Source: Ferrimonas marina (GTDB lineage Bacteria; Pseudomonadota; Gammaproteobacteria; Enterobacterales; Shewanellaceae). From it: a stretch of DNA of 64,000 bases. Each line of letters begins with the position of its first letter. Within the stretch, counting starts at the first letter, position 1. The stretch is taken from NCBI RefSeq assembly GCF_900129905.1, contig NZ_FQXG01000004.1, positions 124,001 to 188,000 on the forward strand. The letters run 5' to 3'. Shown here piece after piece: positions 51,807 to 62,826 of this stretch. Under the pieces are notes generated by a model. The model had not been told where the DNA came from, did no database searches, and saw only the letters and a list, made by a program, of their open reading frames with translations. A program made the position numbers and the translations under genes.

Positions 51807-52483
51807 CAAACGGGTACGACTTCATGTGAACGAGTCTCTGTCATCACTCGAGCCATCAGTTCCTTACGGGAATTGACCTCCATCTTCTGCATCAGGTTAG
51901 AAACGTGTGTCTTGACGGTATGGATACTGATGTTGCCCTGGCGGGCAATCTGACCATTGCTCAAGCCTTTGAGCAGCATGTGGCAGATCTCCCGCTCCCG
52001 CGAGGTTAAGCTGAACTGCTCTGCCAATACACCAGAGAGCTGCTGTGGATTGAAGCCCCCCTGCTGGTAGGCTCGCAACGCCCGGGAGATCTCTGAACGT
52101 GGGTACCACAGCTCACCATTAAGGATCACCCGGACAGCCTTACACAGAAGCTCGAGGCAACGGCTGGCAGGCAAGATGCCGACATAGCCAAGCTCAATCC
52201 AGCCGCTAACGTCCTCCACCTCACCCTCTTCGGCGTTGATGGCCAGCCACTCCCCATTCTCTTGGCGAGGCACTAAACCATGGCGCCCAGGATTGGGCAT
52301 GCTCTTCCAGTCCACCAGAACCGCCAAGGGGCCGTTGGTGGCTTCCAGCTCAGAGAAAGAAGAAAAGGTGTTGAGGCAGATAAGGTTGTAATCCTCACCC
52401 GTTGCGCTAAGCAAACCGGAAGCCACCTGCGAGAAGGCCCGATCCTGGGAAAACAGCACGATGGTCGCGGTGTCCATTTCCAT
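51800..52483 (-). CDS. LuxR/CsgD-type regulator of the pilus region
   Basis: 227 residues. The N-terminal domain (about 1-130) is receiver-like in size but lacks a clear phosphoryl Asp motif, with VLVDWKSMPNPG at the central strand. The C-terminal LuxR helix-turn-helix is FSLTSREREICHMLLKGLSN to TVKTHVSNLMQKMEV. The ATG at 52483 has TTGGAG 8 nt upstream. It is downstream of and paralogous to the gene at 52515 and upstream of the pilins, so pilus control is likely. CsgD-like regulators of this form govern adhesins and biofilm. Confidence 0.85.
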   Translation of the reverse strand: MEMDTATIVLFSQDRAFSQVASGLLSATGEDYNLICLNTFSSFSELEATNGPLAVLVDWKSMPNPGRHGLVPRQENGEWLAINAEEGEVEDVSGWIELGYVGILPASRCLELLCKAVRVILNGELWYPRSEISRALRAYQQGGFNPQQLSGVLAEQFSLTSREREICHMLLKGLSNGQIARQGNISIHTVKTHVSNLMQKMEVNSRKELMARVMTETRSHEVVPVWS

Positions 52484-52514
52484 ATTATGACTCCAATGTA
52501 CTGACACTCTGTGC

Positions 52515-53000
52515 CTAACCTTTTGCTTCGTCTTGCGCCAACTTATTGAGGTCAACCACGGGCTGAGACGCATGGATCGCCTTGATCGCCCGAGCCATCT
52601 CGGCCCGAGTGAACCAGAGCTCACCGGAATGCACCGATTCGATCGCCTTGCTCAACATATCGGTATTGCAGTGCTCACTTAACATGCCGGCGTAGCCTCG
52701 CTCAATCCAGTCCACCGCGTAGGGCAGCTCTTCGTCCGGCACATTGACGGCGAGCCACTCCTCGGCCACCAGGGCGGGTGTGCGATCGTACGCCTCAGGG
52801 GTCGCCATCGACTTCCAGTCAATAACGGTGATGCGGAACGACTGCTCCAGGGAGACAGCGTCATAATCGTCCCAGCTGTTGAAGCAACGGATCGGGGCAT
52901 CCGGTAAAGTGGTGCGAATACTGGCAACCGCATTGCGCTCAAACGCCTCATCGCTGCTTATCAAGGCGATATCAGAATGGAAGGGCTGGGATTGATTCAT
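52515..53000 (-). CDS. DNA-binding-domain-less paralogue of the adjacent LuxR regulator
   Basis: 161 residues. It aligns with the N-terminal domain of the protein at 51800: ITVIDWKSMATPEAYD versus VLVDWKSMPNPG, EEWLAVN versus GEWLAIN, DWIERGYAGML versus GWIELGYVGIL, and SGELWFTRAEMARAI versus NGELWYPRSEISRAL. It ends where the helix-turn-helix would begin. AAGGAG precedes the ATG. The intact start, ribosome-binding site and separate gene 31 bp downstream argue for a functional partner rather than a pseudogene. It might form heterodimers with its neighbour. Confidence 0.78.
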   Translation of the reverse strand: MNQSQPFHSDIALISSDEAFERNAVASIRTTLPDAPIRCFNSWDDYDAVSLEQSFRITVIDWKSMATPEAYDRTPALVAEEWLAVNVPDEELPYAVDWIERGYAGMLSEHCNTDMLSKAIESVHSGELWFTRAEMARAIKAIHASQPVVDLNKLAQDEAKG

Positions 53001-53281
53001 GCTTGCTCCTTAAGCATTACCTTGGTGACTCCCTGTAGGCCTCATACTTCGAGAGTTTTCCTTAAAGCCAAAACTCCCAGCAGATAAGCCTCTTAGCTCC
53101 AGTAGACCCTCATTCTTCTCGCTCTGCAACCATCTTGGTCAACCACGACCAAAGTGAGCCCTGTCACCATAGGACAGGCTCCATGGGCCGTGAACGTCGG
53201 TGTGCAGATGAATCAGTAATCTACCGGGAGAATCTGACAATTTTTTGACGCTTTAGTAGAGGAGATTACCCTACAGAACAG
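53001..53281. other. Intergenic region upstream of the regulator pair
   Basis: Probable promoter region of the 53000 gene; no clear operator or gene seen. Confidence 0.5.
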
Positions 53282-53494
53282 CGACATACAATCAGCTCTC
53301 TAAGCGACAGGGCGACTGGACAGATGGAGAAACTGAAATCAGACAGAACAGACTTCGCGTATAGCCTATCCAAGGACATGCCCCTGAGCGACTCCGGGCG
53401 CCACTAGTCACAGCAGTGGGGCTTTCGCCTCTACGGTGGCCAAACCGTCTACAACGATCATTTTATGCGCGGAGAGCTGATCTGGCGCTGGTAA
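53282..53494 (+). pseudogene. Remnant of an outer-membrane barrel gene C-terminus
   Basis: One plus-strand frame reads MEKLKSDRTDFAYSLSKDMP, LSDSGRH, a TAG at 53405, then SQQWGFRLYGGQTVYNDHFM and RGELIWRW before TAA at 53492. Alternating aromatic residues and the terminal WRW look like the last strands of an outer-membrane barrel. The frame is open upstream to about 53260 but has no start or body. A terminator follows at 53527. I read it as a decayed gene end. Confidence 0.5.
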
Positions 53495-53526
53495 ACTCGT
53501 CACTGGTATCACCGCAGCCAGACCAC

Positions 53527-53556
53527 AAAAAAACCCGCCTGATGGCGGGTTTTTTG
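53527..53556. terminator. Bidirectional intrinsic terminator before galU
   Basis: A-run, CCCGCC/GGCGGG stem with TGAT loop, T-run. It ends the minus-strand galU transcript and would also have ended the remnant gene on the plus strand. Confidence 0.92.
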
Positions 53557-53576
53557 TTTCGCTGCGGGCGTGCCGC

Positions 53577-54470
<894 letters not shown>

Positions 54471-54570
54471 AGTGAAACCTTGAATTTACGGTTTTTATTC
54501 AAATCATTCGCTCACGAGAATACCCGGCGACCGGTTGGAGCGCCAGGCAGATCGTGGCCATCCAGCGGTA

Positions 54571-55590
54571 TCAGGAATCTGAGTATCCGCTTGGGTTATT
54601 GGACTGCCAACGCCAGGTGTCGGCCATCATCTCCGACAGGCTGCGCTCTGCCGTCCAGTTTAACTCTTGCTTGGCCTTATCTGAATCGGCCCAGAAAGCA
54701 GCGAGGTCGCCGTCCCGACGCGGAGCAATCCGATAGGGGATCTTGGCTCCGGAAGCCTGTTCAAAGGCCGCCACCATCTGCAGTACCGACTGGCCATCAC
54801 CGGTGCCCAGGTTGAAGGCTTCCGCCCCTTTTTGCTGAGCGAGCCACTGCAATGCTTTGACATGACCAATGGCCAAGTCCACTACGTGCAGGTAATCGCG
54901 AACACAGGTGCCGTCCGCAGTGGGGTAATTATCACCAAAGATGGCCAGTTCATCGCGCTTACCCACCGCCACCTGGGCAATAAAGGGCAGCAGGTTATTG
55001 GGGATCCCCTGGGGATCTTCACCAATCAAGCCAGAAGGGTGTGCCCCCACAGGGTTGAAATAGCGCAGCAGGGCGATGGAAAGCTCGGGATGGGCCTTGG
55101 CCGCATCCATCAAGATCTGCTCCACCATCCACTTGGAGGTGCCATAGGGATTCACGGTGCCGCCGGTTTTCAGGGTTTCGACGTAGGGCACCGGCGCATC
55201 CTGGCCGTAAACGGTGGCCGAAGAGCTGAACACCAGTTTGTGCACACCGGCCTTGAGCATGGCGGCCAACAACACCTGGGAGCCAGTAACGTTGTTATCG
55301 TAATACTCAACCGGCTTGGAGACCGATTCCCCCACCGCTTTCAAGCCGGCAAAGTGAATGACCGAATCGATCGGGTGGGCAGCAAAAATGGACTCCAGCA
55401 TGGCGCCATCGCGGATGTCGCCATGGTAGAAGGTGGCTGGCTTGCCACAGATCCGCTCAACGCGGTTCAGTGCCTCACGCGAGCTATTGCAAAGATTATC
55501 AAGAACAATGACCTCGTCGCCATTGTTGAGCAGCTCCACCACAGTGTGGGAGCCGATATAACCGGCGCCGCCGGTTACCAGAATAGCCAT
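54571..55590 (-). CDS. galE: UDP-glucose 4-epimerase
   Basis: 339 residues. NAD-binding [10 protein letters not shown] at the N-terminus, SSSATVYG and the catalytic pair YGTSK of short-chain dehydrogenases, and [12 protein letters not shown]. It interconverts UDP-glucose and UDP-galactose. UDP-galactose is also the substrate for the Glf mutase encoded at the right edge, so galU, galE and glf form one supply route to UDP-galactofuranose. Confidence 0.96.
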   Translation of the reverse strand: MAILVTGGAGYIGSHTVVELLNNGDEVIVLDNLCNSSREALNRVERICGKPATFYHGDIRDGAMLESIFAAHPIDSVIHFAGLKAVGESVSKPVEYYDNNVTGSQVLLAAMLKAGVHKLVFSSSATVYGQDAPVPYVETLKTGGTVNPYGTSKWMVEQILMDAAKAHPELSIALLRYFNPVGAHPSGLIGEDPQGIPNNLLPFIAQVAVGKRDELAIFGDNYPTADGTCVRDYLHVVDLAIGHVKALQWLAQQKGAEAFNLGTGDGQSVLQMVAAFEQASGAKIPYRIAPRRDGDLAAFWADSDKAKQELNWTAERSLSEMMADTWRWQSNNPSGYSDS

Positions 55591-55699
55591 GTTTGACCCT
55601 TACCTACTTCTTACTTTGCGCTGCCAACCCGAACGACCGACGCGAACGACCTTCGCACCAGTCGCCAGGTCTGGCAGAGAATCTGTGCAGCTTAACCGC

Positions 55700-56665
55700 T
55701 TAGTTTGACGGTTTATAGCGACGGCTCAAACACTGGATAAAATCATCCAGAGAATCGGCCGGCAGTCGATTGATGCCGGCTGCGCCTTTGCGCCCGCCGC
55801 CGGTGGGGAAGGCAACACAGACCTCGTCCGCGCCGTCCTTGTTCTCCAGCGGCGCCCGCACGCTCACCAGGTAACTGCCATCGGCATTCTCAGTCAGCAC
55901 TGCGTGGGCACGGCTTGGGTGACGGTTGGCCAGCTCGTTGCCAAATACACCACTGACGCGCCGGCACCAGGGTTCACCGCCCAGCAGGTAAACGGCACTC
56001 ACTGCGTCCTCGGCCAGCAGCTGTGCCGCCTCGGCCTTGGCCATGTCCTCAGCGTAGGCTTGCTTGAGGGTATGATAAGGAGAGGCAGGATCGGCGATAG
56101 CATCAAAGGGGTCGCGATAGGGCAGCAACGCCTCAAACAGCGCATCCGGCGCAAAATGCAGATCCGCCACCTCGGCACCGTAACCGTTGTAGTTGAGCAG
56201 CACGCCGAACTCACGAAGCAGCGCCGATTGGGCGCTGGACAAGCCAGCCTCCTCGGCAAGACGATCCGCGCTGGCGATCATGTTATCGCCGTACGCCGCC
56301 GTGATGGCCCACAGGCGAAACTGGCCATTGAGCGCTGCGTCCACCAACAGTGCGGTACAGGTGTTGGGATCCATGTCGATGCTGGCCTGAAGGCCTTGAT
56401 GCTGCGGGATCACACCCGGTCGATGATGATCGAAGTACTGCACCGTCGCACCGGCCGCGAGCAGGTCGTCCAACGCCGGCTGGTTTTTCTCCATGGAGAT
56501 GTCCAGTACGGTCACCTCAGTACCCGCTTGGACCGGAACCCGCTTCAGCAGGGCGATATCACGCTTCACCCCGGTGATCAGGGTACTTTCTTTCGGCTCG
56601 GCCAGGCGCAGTTGCAGCAGCGCGATAACGCCATCGGCATCGCCGTTAAATACGTCGTAATGCAT
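55700..56665 (-). CDS. DHH-family phosphoesterase in the sulfate operon
   Basis: 321 residues. Motifs of the DHH superfamily: FNGDADGVIAL (D-x-D), VLDISMEKN, VQYFDHHRPG (DHH), and in the C-terminal DHHA1 part FPTGGGRKGAAGINRLP. It starts 3 bp after cysC and so is in the sulfate-activation operon. DHH enzymes include nanoRNases that also hydrolyse 3'-phosphoadenosine 5'-phosphate (PAP), the by-product of PAPS use. A PAP phosphatase role is a good guess from context but is not shown. It has no signal peptide. Confidence 0.75.
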   Translation of the reverse strand: MHYDVFNGDADGVIALLQLRLAEPKESTLITGVKRDIALLKRVPVQAGTEVTVLDISMEKNQPALDDLLAAGATVQYFDHHRPGVIPQHQGLQASIDMDPNTCTALLVDAALNGQFRLWAITAAYGDNMIASADRLAEEAGLSSAQSALLREFGVLLNYNGYGAEVADLHFAPDALFEALLPYRDPFDAIADPASPYHTLKQAYAEDMAKAEAAQLLAEDAVSAVYLLGGEPWCRRVSGVFGNELANRHPSRAHAVLTENADGSYLVSVRAPLENKDGADEVCVAFPTGGGRKGAAGINRLPADSLDDFIQCLSRRYKPSN

Positions 56666-56668
56666 GCT

Positions 56669-57283
56669 TTACTCCGCCAGGGTCACCAGACCCTGGGCCA
56701 CCAGGAAGTCGACCACATGCTGGGCGCTGGCCTCAATGGACTGGTCCGCGGTTTTCAGGTGCACCTCCGGCTGAACTGGCGCCTCGTAGGCAGAATCGAT
56801 GCCGGTGAAGTTGCGGATCTCACCCTTACGGGCCTTCTTGTAGAGGCCTTTGGGGTCACGGCTTTCGCAGACATCCAGCGGGGTGTCCACGAACACCTCA
56901 ACAAACTGACCCTCTTGGCACATCTCACGAACCATCTTGCGATCGGCCACAAAGGGGGAGATAAACGCGGTGGAGACCACTAGCCCGGCATCAACGAACA
57001 GCTTAGCCACCTCACCGATACGACGGATATTCTCAACCCGGTCCTTGTCGCTGAAGCCCAGGTCACCGTTGAGACCGTGACGGACATTGTCGCCATCCAG
57101 CAGGTAGGTGTGGCAGCCGTGCTTGTGAAGCAGTGCGTCCACGGCGTTGGCGATGGTGGATTTGCCAGAGCCACTGAGGCCGGTAAACCACAGGATGGCG
57201 GGCTGGTGGCCTTTCATCTGAACGCGCTGGGCGTGATCTACCGAGTGCGCATGCCATTTTACGTTAGAGCTTGTTTGTTCCAT
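56669..57283 (-). CDS. cysC: Adenylylsulfate kinase
   Basis: 204 residues. Walker A is GLSGSGKST, followed by [20 protein letters not shown], where the conserved substrate-binding DGDN-R lies, and the lid region [20 protein letters not shown]. It phosphorylates APS to PAPS in the cytoplasm. It is between the SLC13 permease and the DHH phosphoesterase genes, with gaps of 19 and 3 bp. Confidence 0.97.
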   Translation of the reverse strand: MEQTSSNVKWHAHSVDHAQRVQMKGHQPAILWFTGLSGSGKSTIANAVDALLHKHGCHTYLLDGDNVRHGLNGDLGFSDKDRVENIRRIGEVAKLFVDAGLVVSTAFISPFVADRKMVREMCQEGQFVEVFVDTPLDVCESRDPKGLYKKARKGEIRNFTGIDSAYEAPVQPEVHLKTADQSIEASAQHVVDFLVAQGLVTLAE

Positions 57284-57302
57284 GGATAGGGTTCCTTCTC
57301 GC

Positions 57303-59033
57303 TTACCCGAACGGGTAAACCAGGGGCAAAAGGGTTAGGGTCACCGCCGCGTACATCAAGGAGATCGGCAGGCCAATACGAATGTAATCGGTTAGCCGGT
57401 ATCGACCGGCATTGAACACCATCAGGTTGGTCTGGTAGCCGTAGGGGCTCATAAAGCTGGCACTGGCACCAAAGGCGACGGCCATCACAAACGGCATGGG
57501 ATTGACCCCCAGCCCAACGCCCAGGCTGTAGGCGATGGGGAAGACCAAGGCCGCAGCGGCATTGTTGGTGACCAGCTCGGTCAAGATGACGGTGAGGAAG
57601 AACACCAACGCCAGCAGAGCAAACAGGTGATCCTCCGACAGGGCACTGTCCAGTTGGGTTACCAAGGATTGCACCAGCCCGGTGTCAATCAGGGCGAAGG
57701 ACATCATCAGTGCGGTGGAAACGATCAGCCAGATCTCCAGGGGGAATCGACGGCGGATGTCGTTGGCGCTCACGGTACCACTCAACACCTGCACCCCCAG
57801 CAGCACCGCCAGGGCCAGCAGCAGGTCTACGGCCCCCACGGCGGCGGCCACGATGGTGCAGACAAAGCCACCCACCGCCAGCCACTCTCGCCAGCCGTGC
57901 AAGCGGCTGTCGGGCTCAACGCCGCTGAGCTGGATGAAGTTTTTATCGAGGTTATGTCGGGTGGCGTAGTCCTGGCCCACGGCCAGTACCAGAAAGTCGC
58001 CTGCCCGAAGCTCCACATCTCCCAGCTTACCCGACACCCGCTCGCCGTGACGACGGATGGCCACCACGGCGGCATCAAACAGCGCCCGGAAGCCCGAATC
58101 CTTCAGGGTTTTGCCCTCCAGCACACTGCCGGGGCGGATCACCACCTCGGACAGGTTGGTGCTGAGCAGGCCATTGGCATCGGCGAACATGGAGAGGCCA
58201 TGGAACTGGTTGAGTTGCATCACCTTGCTGACATCGCCACTGAACACCAGCCGATCACCGGGCTGGATCTGCTCGGTCGGCAGCACCGGGCTGATCAACC
58301 GCCCTGCCCTCACGACTTCAACGAGGAACAAAGACTCGAGGTGACGTAACCCCGCTTCCTCGATGGTGCGCCCAATTAACTTGGAGTCGGCATCGACCTT
58401 CACATCCACAAAATAGTCGTGGTAATCGTCACCGGCGATCTTGGTGTCGGGCAACCAGCGACTGAGGATAAACAGCAAGCTACCGCAAGCCAGTACCAAG
58501 GCGATGCCGATCAGGGTGAAGTCGAAGAAACGCAGCCCATGGCCGGCGGTATCCCGCAACAGGCTGTCCACCACCAGGTTGGTGGAGGTTCCCACCAGGG
58601 TCAGTGTGCCCCCCAGGATCGCCGCATAGGACAGCGGCAGCAGCAGCCGGCCAGCCGGATGGTAAGGATTGTTGCGCACCGGGTTGAGCATGGTCGCCAC
58701 CACTGCAGTGTTATTCAGCAGCGCCGATGACAGCGAGATGGAACCAAACAGGCGAAACCAGGTGGCGTTGTAGCCAGGACGGATCACCCGGGTGGCAATC
58801 ACCCGCAGCAGCCGGGTTTTTTCCAGGGCGATGGAGCAGAGCATCAGCAACACCAAGGTGATAAGCCCTGGGTTAGCGACACTGGCGAGCATTTGGGTTT
58901 GATTTACTTGGCCGCTTAAAAGCAAAAAAATCAGCACTACCCCGAACACACGCCCGGGAGAGGACTGATATTTTAACAGCGCGGCAATGGTGGCGACAAA
59001 AGTCGCCACCACCAACCAGGACGAGAACGTCAT
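57303..59033 (-). CDS. SLC13-family permease with TrkA-C domains, probable sulfate transporter
   Basis: 576 residues. About ten or more membrane helices flank a cytoplasmic insert (about 205-375) with two TrkA-C-like domains ([20 protein letters not shown] and [20 protein letters not shown]). Helical signatures include [15 protein letters not shown] and [20 protein letters not shown], the paired N-N-[TA]-A motifs of this family. It starts about 1 bp after cysN and stands before cysC, so sulfate import for PAPS synthesis is the likely role. Confidence 0.85.
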   Translation of the reverse strand: MTFSSWLVVATFVATIAALLKYQSSPGRVFGVVLIFLLLSGQVNQTQMLASVANPGLITLVLLMLCSIALEKTRLLRVIATRVIRPGYNATWFRLFGSISLSSALLNNTAVVATMLNPVRNNPYHPAGRLLLPLSYAAILGGTLTLVGTSTNLVVDSLLRDTAGHGLRFFDFTLIGIALVLACGSLLFILSRWLPDTKIAGDDYHDYFVDVKVDADSKLIGRTIEEAGLRHLESLFLVEVVRAGRLISPVLPTEQIQPGDRLVFSGDVSKVMQLNQFHGLSMFADANGLLSTNLSEVVIRPGSVLEGKTLKDSGFRALFDAAVVAIRRHGERVSGKLGDVELRAGDFLVLAVGQDYATRHNLDKNFIQLSGVEPDSRLHGWREWLAVGGFVCTIVAAAVGAVDLLLALAVLLGVQVLSGTVSANDIRRRFPLEIWLIVSTALMMSFALIDTGLVQSLVTQLDSALSEDHLFALLALVFFLTVILTELVTNNAAAALVFPIAYSLGVGLGVNPMPFVMAVAFGASASFMSPYGYQTNLMVFNAGRYRLTDYIRIGLPISLMYAAVTLTLLPLVYPFG

Positions 59034-59034
59034 C

Positions 59035-60456
59035 TTACTTGAGGAACTCTCTCAGATCCTTGGCATCCCAATGCGGGAAGTGTTTACGGATCAGAGCATT
59101 CAGCTCCAGTTCGAACTCGCTGATCTGCAGGTTGCTGACCTTCTCACCGGACTGGCCCTTGGCCACAATCATGCCGGCGCCAACGGTGTTGTTGGTCAGC
59201 CGATCGACGATGATGAAGGAGCCGGTACCACGGGCCTTGTCGTAAGCGTCAAAGGCAACAGCCTGGCTCAGCTGCACCTGGCAACGGGCAATCTCGTTGA
59301 GATTCAGGCGAACGGCGTCCTGCTGCTCCAGGGTGTTGACGTCGATGCGGTAATCGATGTTGCTGACAGAGCCAGCAGTCTGGCGGGTCGCCAGCTTGAA
59401 GTCGTACTGCTTGTTCGCCACCATCGGCTCTTCCGCCATCCACACGATGGTGGCCTCGACGGCATCGCTGACCTCAGTCTTATTATTGCTGTGCACCAGC
59501 ACATCACCGCGACTGATGTCGATCTCGTCCTCCAGGGTCAGGGTGATGGCCATCGGCGCGTACGCCTCCTCCAGCTCACCTTCGAAGGTCACGATCTCCT
59601 TCACCTTGGAGCTCTTGCCGGAAGGCAGCACGGTGATCTCATCGCCCTTGCGAACCACGCCGCTGGTGATGGTGCCGCAGAAGCCACGGAAATCCAGGTT
59701 CGGGCGGTTGACGTACTGAACCGGCATGCGGAAGTCGTCAAAGTTCTGGGTCTTGGCCAGTTCAGCAGACTCCAGCATCTCCATCAGGGTATCACCGTGG
59801 TACCAGGGAGAGCGCTGGCTGCGATCCACCACGTTGTCGCCTTTCAAAGCGGAGATCGGCACGAACTGGATGGAGTCGATGTTCAGCTTTTCGGAGAAGG
59901 CCAGGTACTCGGCTTTGATGTCGTTGTAGACTTGCTCGTCGAAGTCGACCAGGTCCATCTTGTTGATGGCCACGACCACCTGCTTGATGCCCAGCAGGGA
60001 GACGATGAAGCTATGGCGACGGGTCTGCACCTGCACACCGTGACGGGCGTCGATCATCACGATGGCCAGATCGCAGTTGGACGCGCCGGTGGCCATGTTG
60101 CGGGTGTACTGCTCGTGTCCCGGGGTGTCCGCGATGATGAACTTACGCTTCTCGGTGGAGAAGTAGCGGTAGGCCACGTCGATGGTGATGCCCTGCTCAC
60201 GCTCGGATTGCAGGCCATCCACCAGCAGCGCCAGATCAAACTCTTCGTCGGTGGTGTTGAACTTCTTGGAGTCGTTCTTGATGGCGGCCAGTTGATCCTC
60301 AAAGATCATCTTGGAATCGTGCAGCAGGCGCCCGATCAGGGTGCTCTTGCCGTCATCCACACTGCCGCAGGTCAAAAAGCGCAGCAGTTGTTTGTTTTCA
60401 TGCTGTTGCAGGTATTGCTCGATATCAGATGCAATCAGCTCAGAGCTGTGGCTCAT
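59035..60456 (-). CDS. cysN: Sulfate adenylyltransferase subunit 1
   Basis: 473 residues. EF-Tu-like GTPase: [15 protein letters not shown] (Walker A), [20 protein letters not shown] (switch 2), NKMDLVDF. It couples GTP hydrolysis to APS formation by CysD. The ATG at 60456 has AGGGGAAAG just upstream; a longer frame starting at 60486 is not supported. There is no fused APS kinase domain; cysC is a separate gene. Confidence 0.97.
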   Translation of the reverse strand: MSHSSELIASDIEQYLQQHENKQLLRFLTCGSVDDGKSTLIGRLLHDSKMIFEDQLAAIKNDSKKFNTTDEEFDLALLVDGLQSEREQGITIDVAYRYFSTEKRKFIIADTPGHEQYTRNMATGASNCDLAIVMIDARHGVQVQTRRHSFIVSLLGIKQVVVAINKMDLVDFDEQVYNDIKAEYLAFSEKLNIDSIQFVPISALKGDNVVDRSQRSPWYHGDTLMEMLESAELAKTQNFDDFRMPVQYVNRPNLDFRGFCGTITSGVVRKGDEITVLPSGKSSKVKEIVTFEGELEEAYAPMAITLTLEDEIDISRGDVLVHSNNKTEVSDAVEATIVWMAEEPMVANKQYDFKLATRQTAGSVSNIDYRIDVNTLEQQDAVRLNLNEIARCQVQLSQAVAFDAYDKARGTGSFIIVDRLTNNTVGAGMIVAKGQSGEKVSNLQISEFELELNALIRKHFPHWDAKDLREFLK

Positions 60457-60536
60457 GGTCTTTCCCCTTTGGGGCCCCGGACTCAAACCGGAGCCAGTAA
60501 ATCTGTCAGAGTGTCAGCGAAACCTTGGAAGATGGC

Positions 60537-61445
60537 TTAGAAGTAGCCTTCCATCTTCTTCTTCTCCATGGAGCCGGCGGAGTCATGGTCAATGACTCGG
60601 CCCTGACGCTCGGAGGTCTTGGTCAGCAGCATCTCCTGGATGATCTCAGGCAAGGTCTGGGCGTTGGACTCCACCGCACCGGTCAGCGGGTAGCAGCCCA
60701 GGGTACGGAAGCGCACCATCTTGTTCTCCGGCTGCTCGCCCTCTTCCAGCGGCATTCGATCGTCATCCACCATGATCAGGGTGCCGTCACGCTCAACCAC
60801 CGGGCGCTCTTTGGCGAAGTACAGCTCCGGGATCTCGATGTTCTCTAGGTAGATGTACTGCCAGATATCCAGCTCGGTCCAGTTGGACAGCGGGAAGACG
60901 CGAATGCTCTCGCCCTTGTCGACCTTGCTGTTGTAGACGTTCCACAGCTCCGGGCGCTGGTTCTTCGGATCCCAGCGATGGTTCTTATCGCGGAAGGAGT
61001 AGACACGCTCCTTGGCGCGGGACTTCTCTTCGTCACGACGGGCGCCACCAAAGGCGGCGTCAAAGCCGTACTTGTCCAGCGCCTGCTTGAGGCCCTGGGT
61101 CTTCATGATGTCGGTGTGCTTGGCGCTGCCGTGGGTGAACGGACCCACCCCCATCGCCATCCCTTCCGGGTTCTTGTGGACCAGCAAATCGAAGCCGTAC
61201 TTTTCCGCCATGTGGTCGCGGAAACGGATCATCTCCTGGAACTTCCAGTCGGTGTCCACGTGCATCAGGGGGAAGGGGATCTTGCCGGGTGCAAAGGCCT
61301 TGCGGGCCAGGTGCAGCAGCACAGAGGAGTCCTTACCCACGGAGTACAGCATCACCGGGTTGTCGAACTCGGCGGCCACTTCCCGCATGATATGAATGCT
61401 TTCGGCTTCCAACGCTTTCAAATGCGTCAAGTTATAACTGGTCAT
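60537..61445 (-). CDS. cysD: Sulfate adenylyltransferase subunit 2
   Basis: 302 residues. PP-loop ATP-pyrophosphatase motif [18 protein letters not shown], then [12 protein letters not shown] and [14 protein letters not shown]. It joins sulfate and ATP to APS with CysN. It is the first gene of the operon cysD-cysN-permease-cysC-DHH, with 80 bp before cysN. The ATG at 61445 is preferred to a GTG directly before it. Confidence 0.97.
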   Translation of the reverse strand: MTSYNLTHLKALEAESIHIMREVAAEFDNPVMLYSVGKDSSVLLHLARKAFAPGKIPFPLMHVDTDWKFQEMIRFRDHMAEKYGFDLLVHKNPEGMAMGVGPFTHGSAKHTDIMKTQGLKQALDKYGFDAAFGGARRDEEKSRAKERVYSFRDKNHRWDPKNQRPELWNVYNSKVDKGESIRVFPLSNWTELDIWQYIYLENIEIPELYFAKERPVVERDGTLIMVDDDRMPLEEGEQPENKMVRFRTLGCYPLTGAVESNAQTLPEIIQEMLLTKTSERQGRVIDHDSAGSMEKKKMEGYF

Positions 61446-61679
61446 CACACTTCTCTTTGAGTTGGGTTCCGTCTTAACGGTGTCTCGGGCAAGCCATTGG
61501 CAACGGCGGGGATGCTACCCTTTCGCACCACCCGCAATCAAGATCTTGCCCGTCATAAGATATAAATGTTGGCTCGGTGCGCTCACATTGCCAGCTTACT
61601 GTGACGATGCTGGCTGTGGCTCCGAAACGCCATCGTTCCAGTTGGGGTTGCCAAGGACGATGGCCGCCGCCGACCGCGG

Positions 61680-62825
61680 CTACTTGGTGCACACCTCTTC
61701 AATCTTGTTGAGGTAGTGTTCCGCCACACGCAGGTGGCAAAAGTCTCGAGCTGCCTTTTCACGGGCCTTGCGGCCCATCTCCAGGCGCTGCTCATGACCG
61801 ATGTCGATCATGGTGATCATCGCACTGGCCAGATCCGACACATCCTTGGGGTGCACCAGCAGGCCGGTTTCGCCGTCCTCGACGGTATCCCGGCAGCCCG
61901 CGTTGTCGGTGGTAATGATGGGCTTGGCCATGGCCGCGGCTTCGATCAGGCACTGGGGCACTCCTTCCCGGTAGAAGGAAGGCAGGACTACGCAGTCATA
62001 GTCCTTCACCACGGAGAACACGTCATCGGTGCGCCCCAGGTAGTTTACTGCGCCTTCGTCGTGCCAGACTTGCAGCTGTTCAGGGCTGATCGCCTGGGGG
62101 TTACCCTCATCGGTGAAACCCAGCAGGGAGAACTCGAGCTTGGGGGTCTCGATGCCGGCCCGAGCCTTGAAGTCATAGTGCGCCCGCACCTTCTCCGCGG
62201 CTTTGACGAACTCGGCAATCCCCTTGCTGTAGATCATGCGTGACACCACGATAAAGCGCACCACCCCATCGTCCGGCGCCGCATGGGGGCGGAAGTGACC
62301 CAACCGGATCCCGATGCCATTGGTTCGGGAGGTCTTGCTCTCCTTGACCAGGCCATGCTTGAGGTAGGTATCGAGGTCGTGGCCGTTCTGAAACACGGTG
62401 TGCTGTGCCCGCGGCTGGGTGAGCTTCAGCATGCTTTTGCCCACCAGAGACTTGAGTCCAGAGTCCAGGAACACCTGACCCAGGCCCGCGACGCTGTTCA
62501 CCACAGGAATGCCCAATGCCCGGGCCGCCATGGTGGAATAGATGTTGACCTTCACGGTGAAGTTCAACACGCAGTCCGGCTTGTGCTCTTTGAACACCCG
62601 ATAAAAGGTGCTTAAGGTGCCGAACTCCTTGATCAGGTTCATCCCGGTTCGATCCATCTGTACCGGCACGAACCCACAGCCATACTCAACGAGCTTACTG
62701 GAGGTGTCGTCTTCCGGGGCAACAACGGTCACGCTGTTGCCGTCCCGCATGAACTCCGTGATGGAGGCGAGAAAGAAGTTGTGGACGAACCAGGATGTGT
62801 TGGAAACGATAACAATGCGACGCAA
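61680..62825 (-). CDS. Family 4 glycosyltransferase
   Basis: 381 residues. GT-B fold: N-terminal domain from RRIVIVSNTSWFVHNFFLAS; NTerm GT4-like SVAGLGQVFLDSGLKSLVGK; C-terminal motif EAAAMAKPIITTDNAGCRDTVEDGETG, in which the E-x7-E-like pair binds the nucleotide sugar. No membrane signal. The start is TTG at 62825, one base after the stop of the preceding GT2 gene. Acts in polysaccharide or O-antigen assembly at the inner membrane; sugar unknown. Confidence 0.86.
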   Translation of the reverse strand: MRRIVIVSNTSWFVHNFFLASITEFMRDGNSVTVVAPEDDTSSKLVEYGCGFVPVQMDRTGMNLIKEFGTLSTFYRVFKEHKPDCVLNFTVKVNIYSTMAARALGIPVVNSVAGLGQVFLDSGLKSLVGKSMLKLTQPRAQHTVFQNGHDLDTYLKHGLVKESKTSRTNGIGIRLGHFRPHAAPDDGVVRFIVVSRMIYSKGIAEFVKAAEKVRAHYDFKARAGIETPKLEFSLLGFTDEGNPQAISPEQLQVWHDEGAVNYLGRTDDVFSVVKDYDCVVLPSFYREGVPQCLIEAAAMAKPIITTDNAGCRDTVEDGETGLLVHPKDVSDLASAMITMIDIGHEQRLEMGRKAREKAARDFCHLRVAEHYLNKIEEVCTK

Positions 62826-62826
62826 A

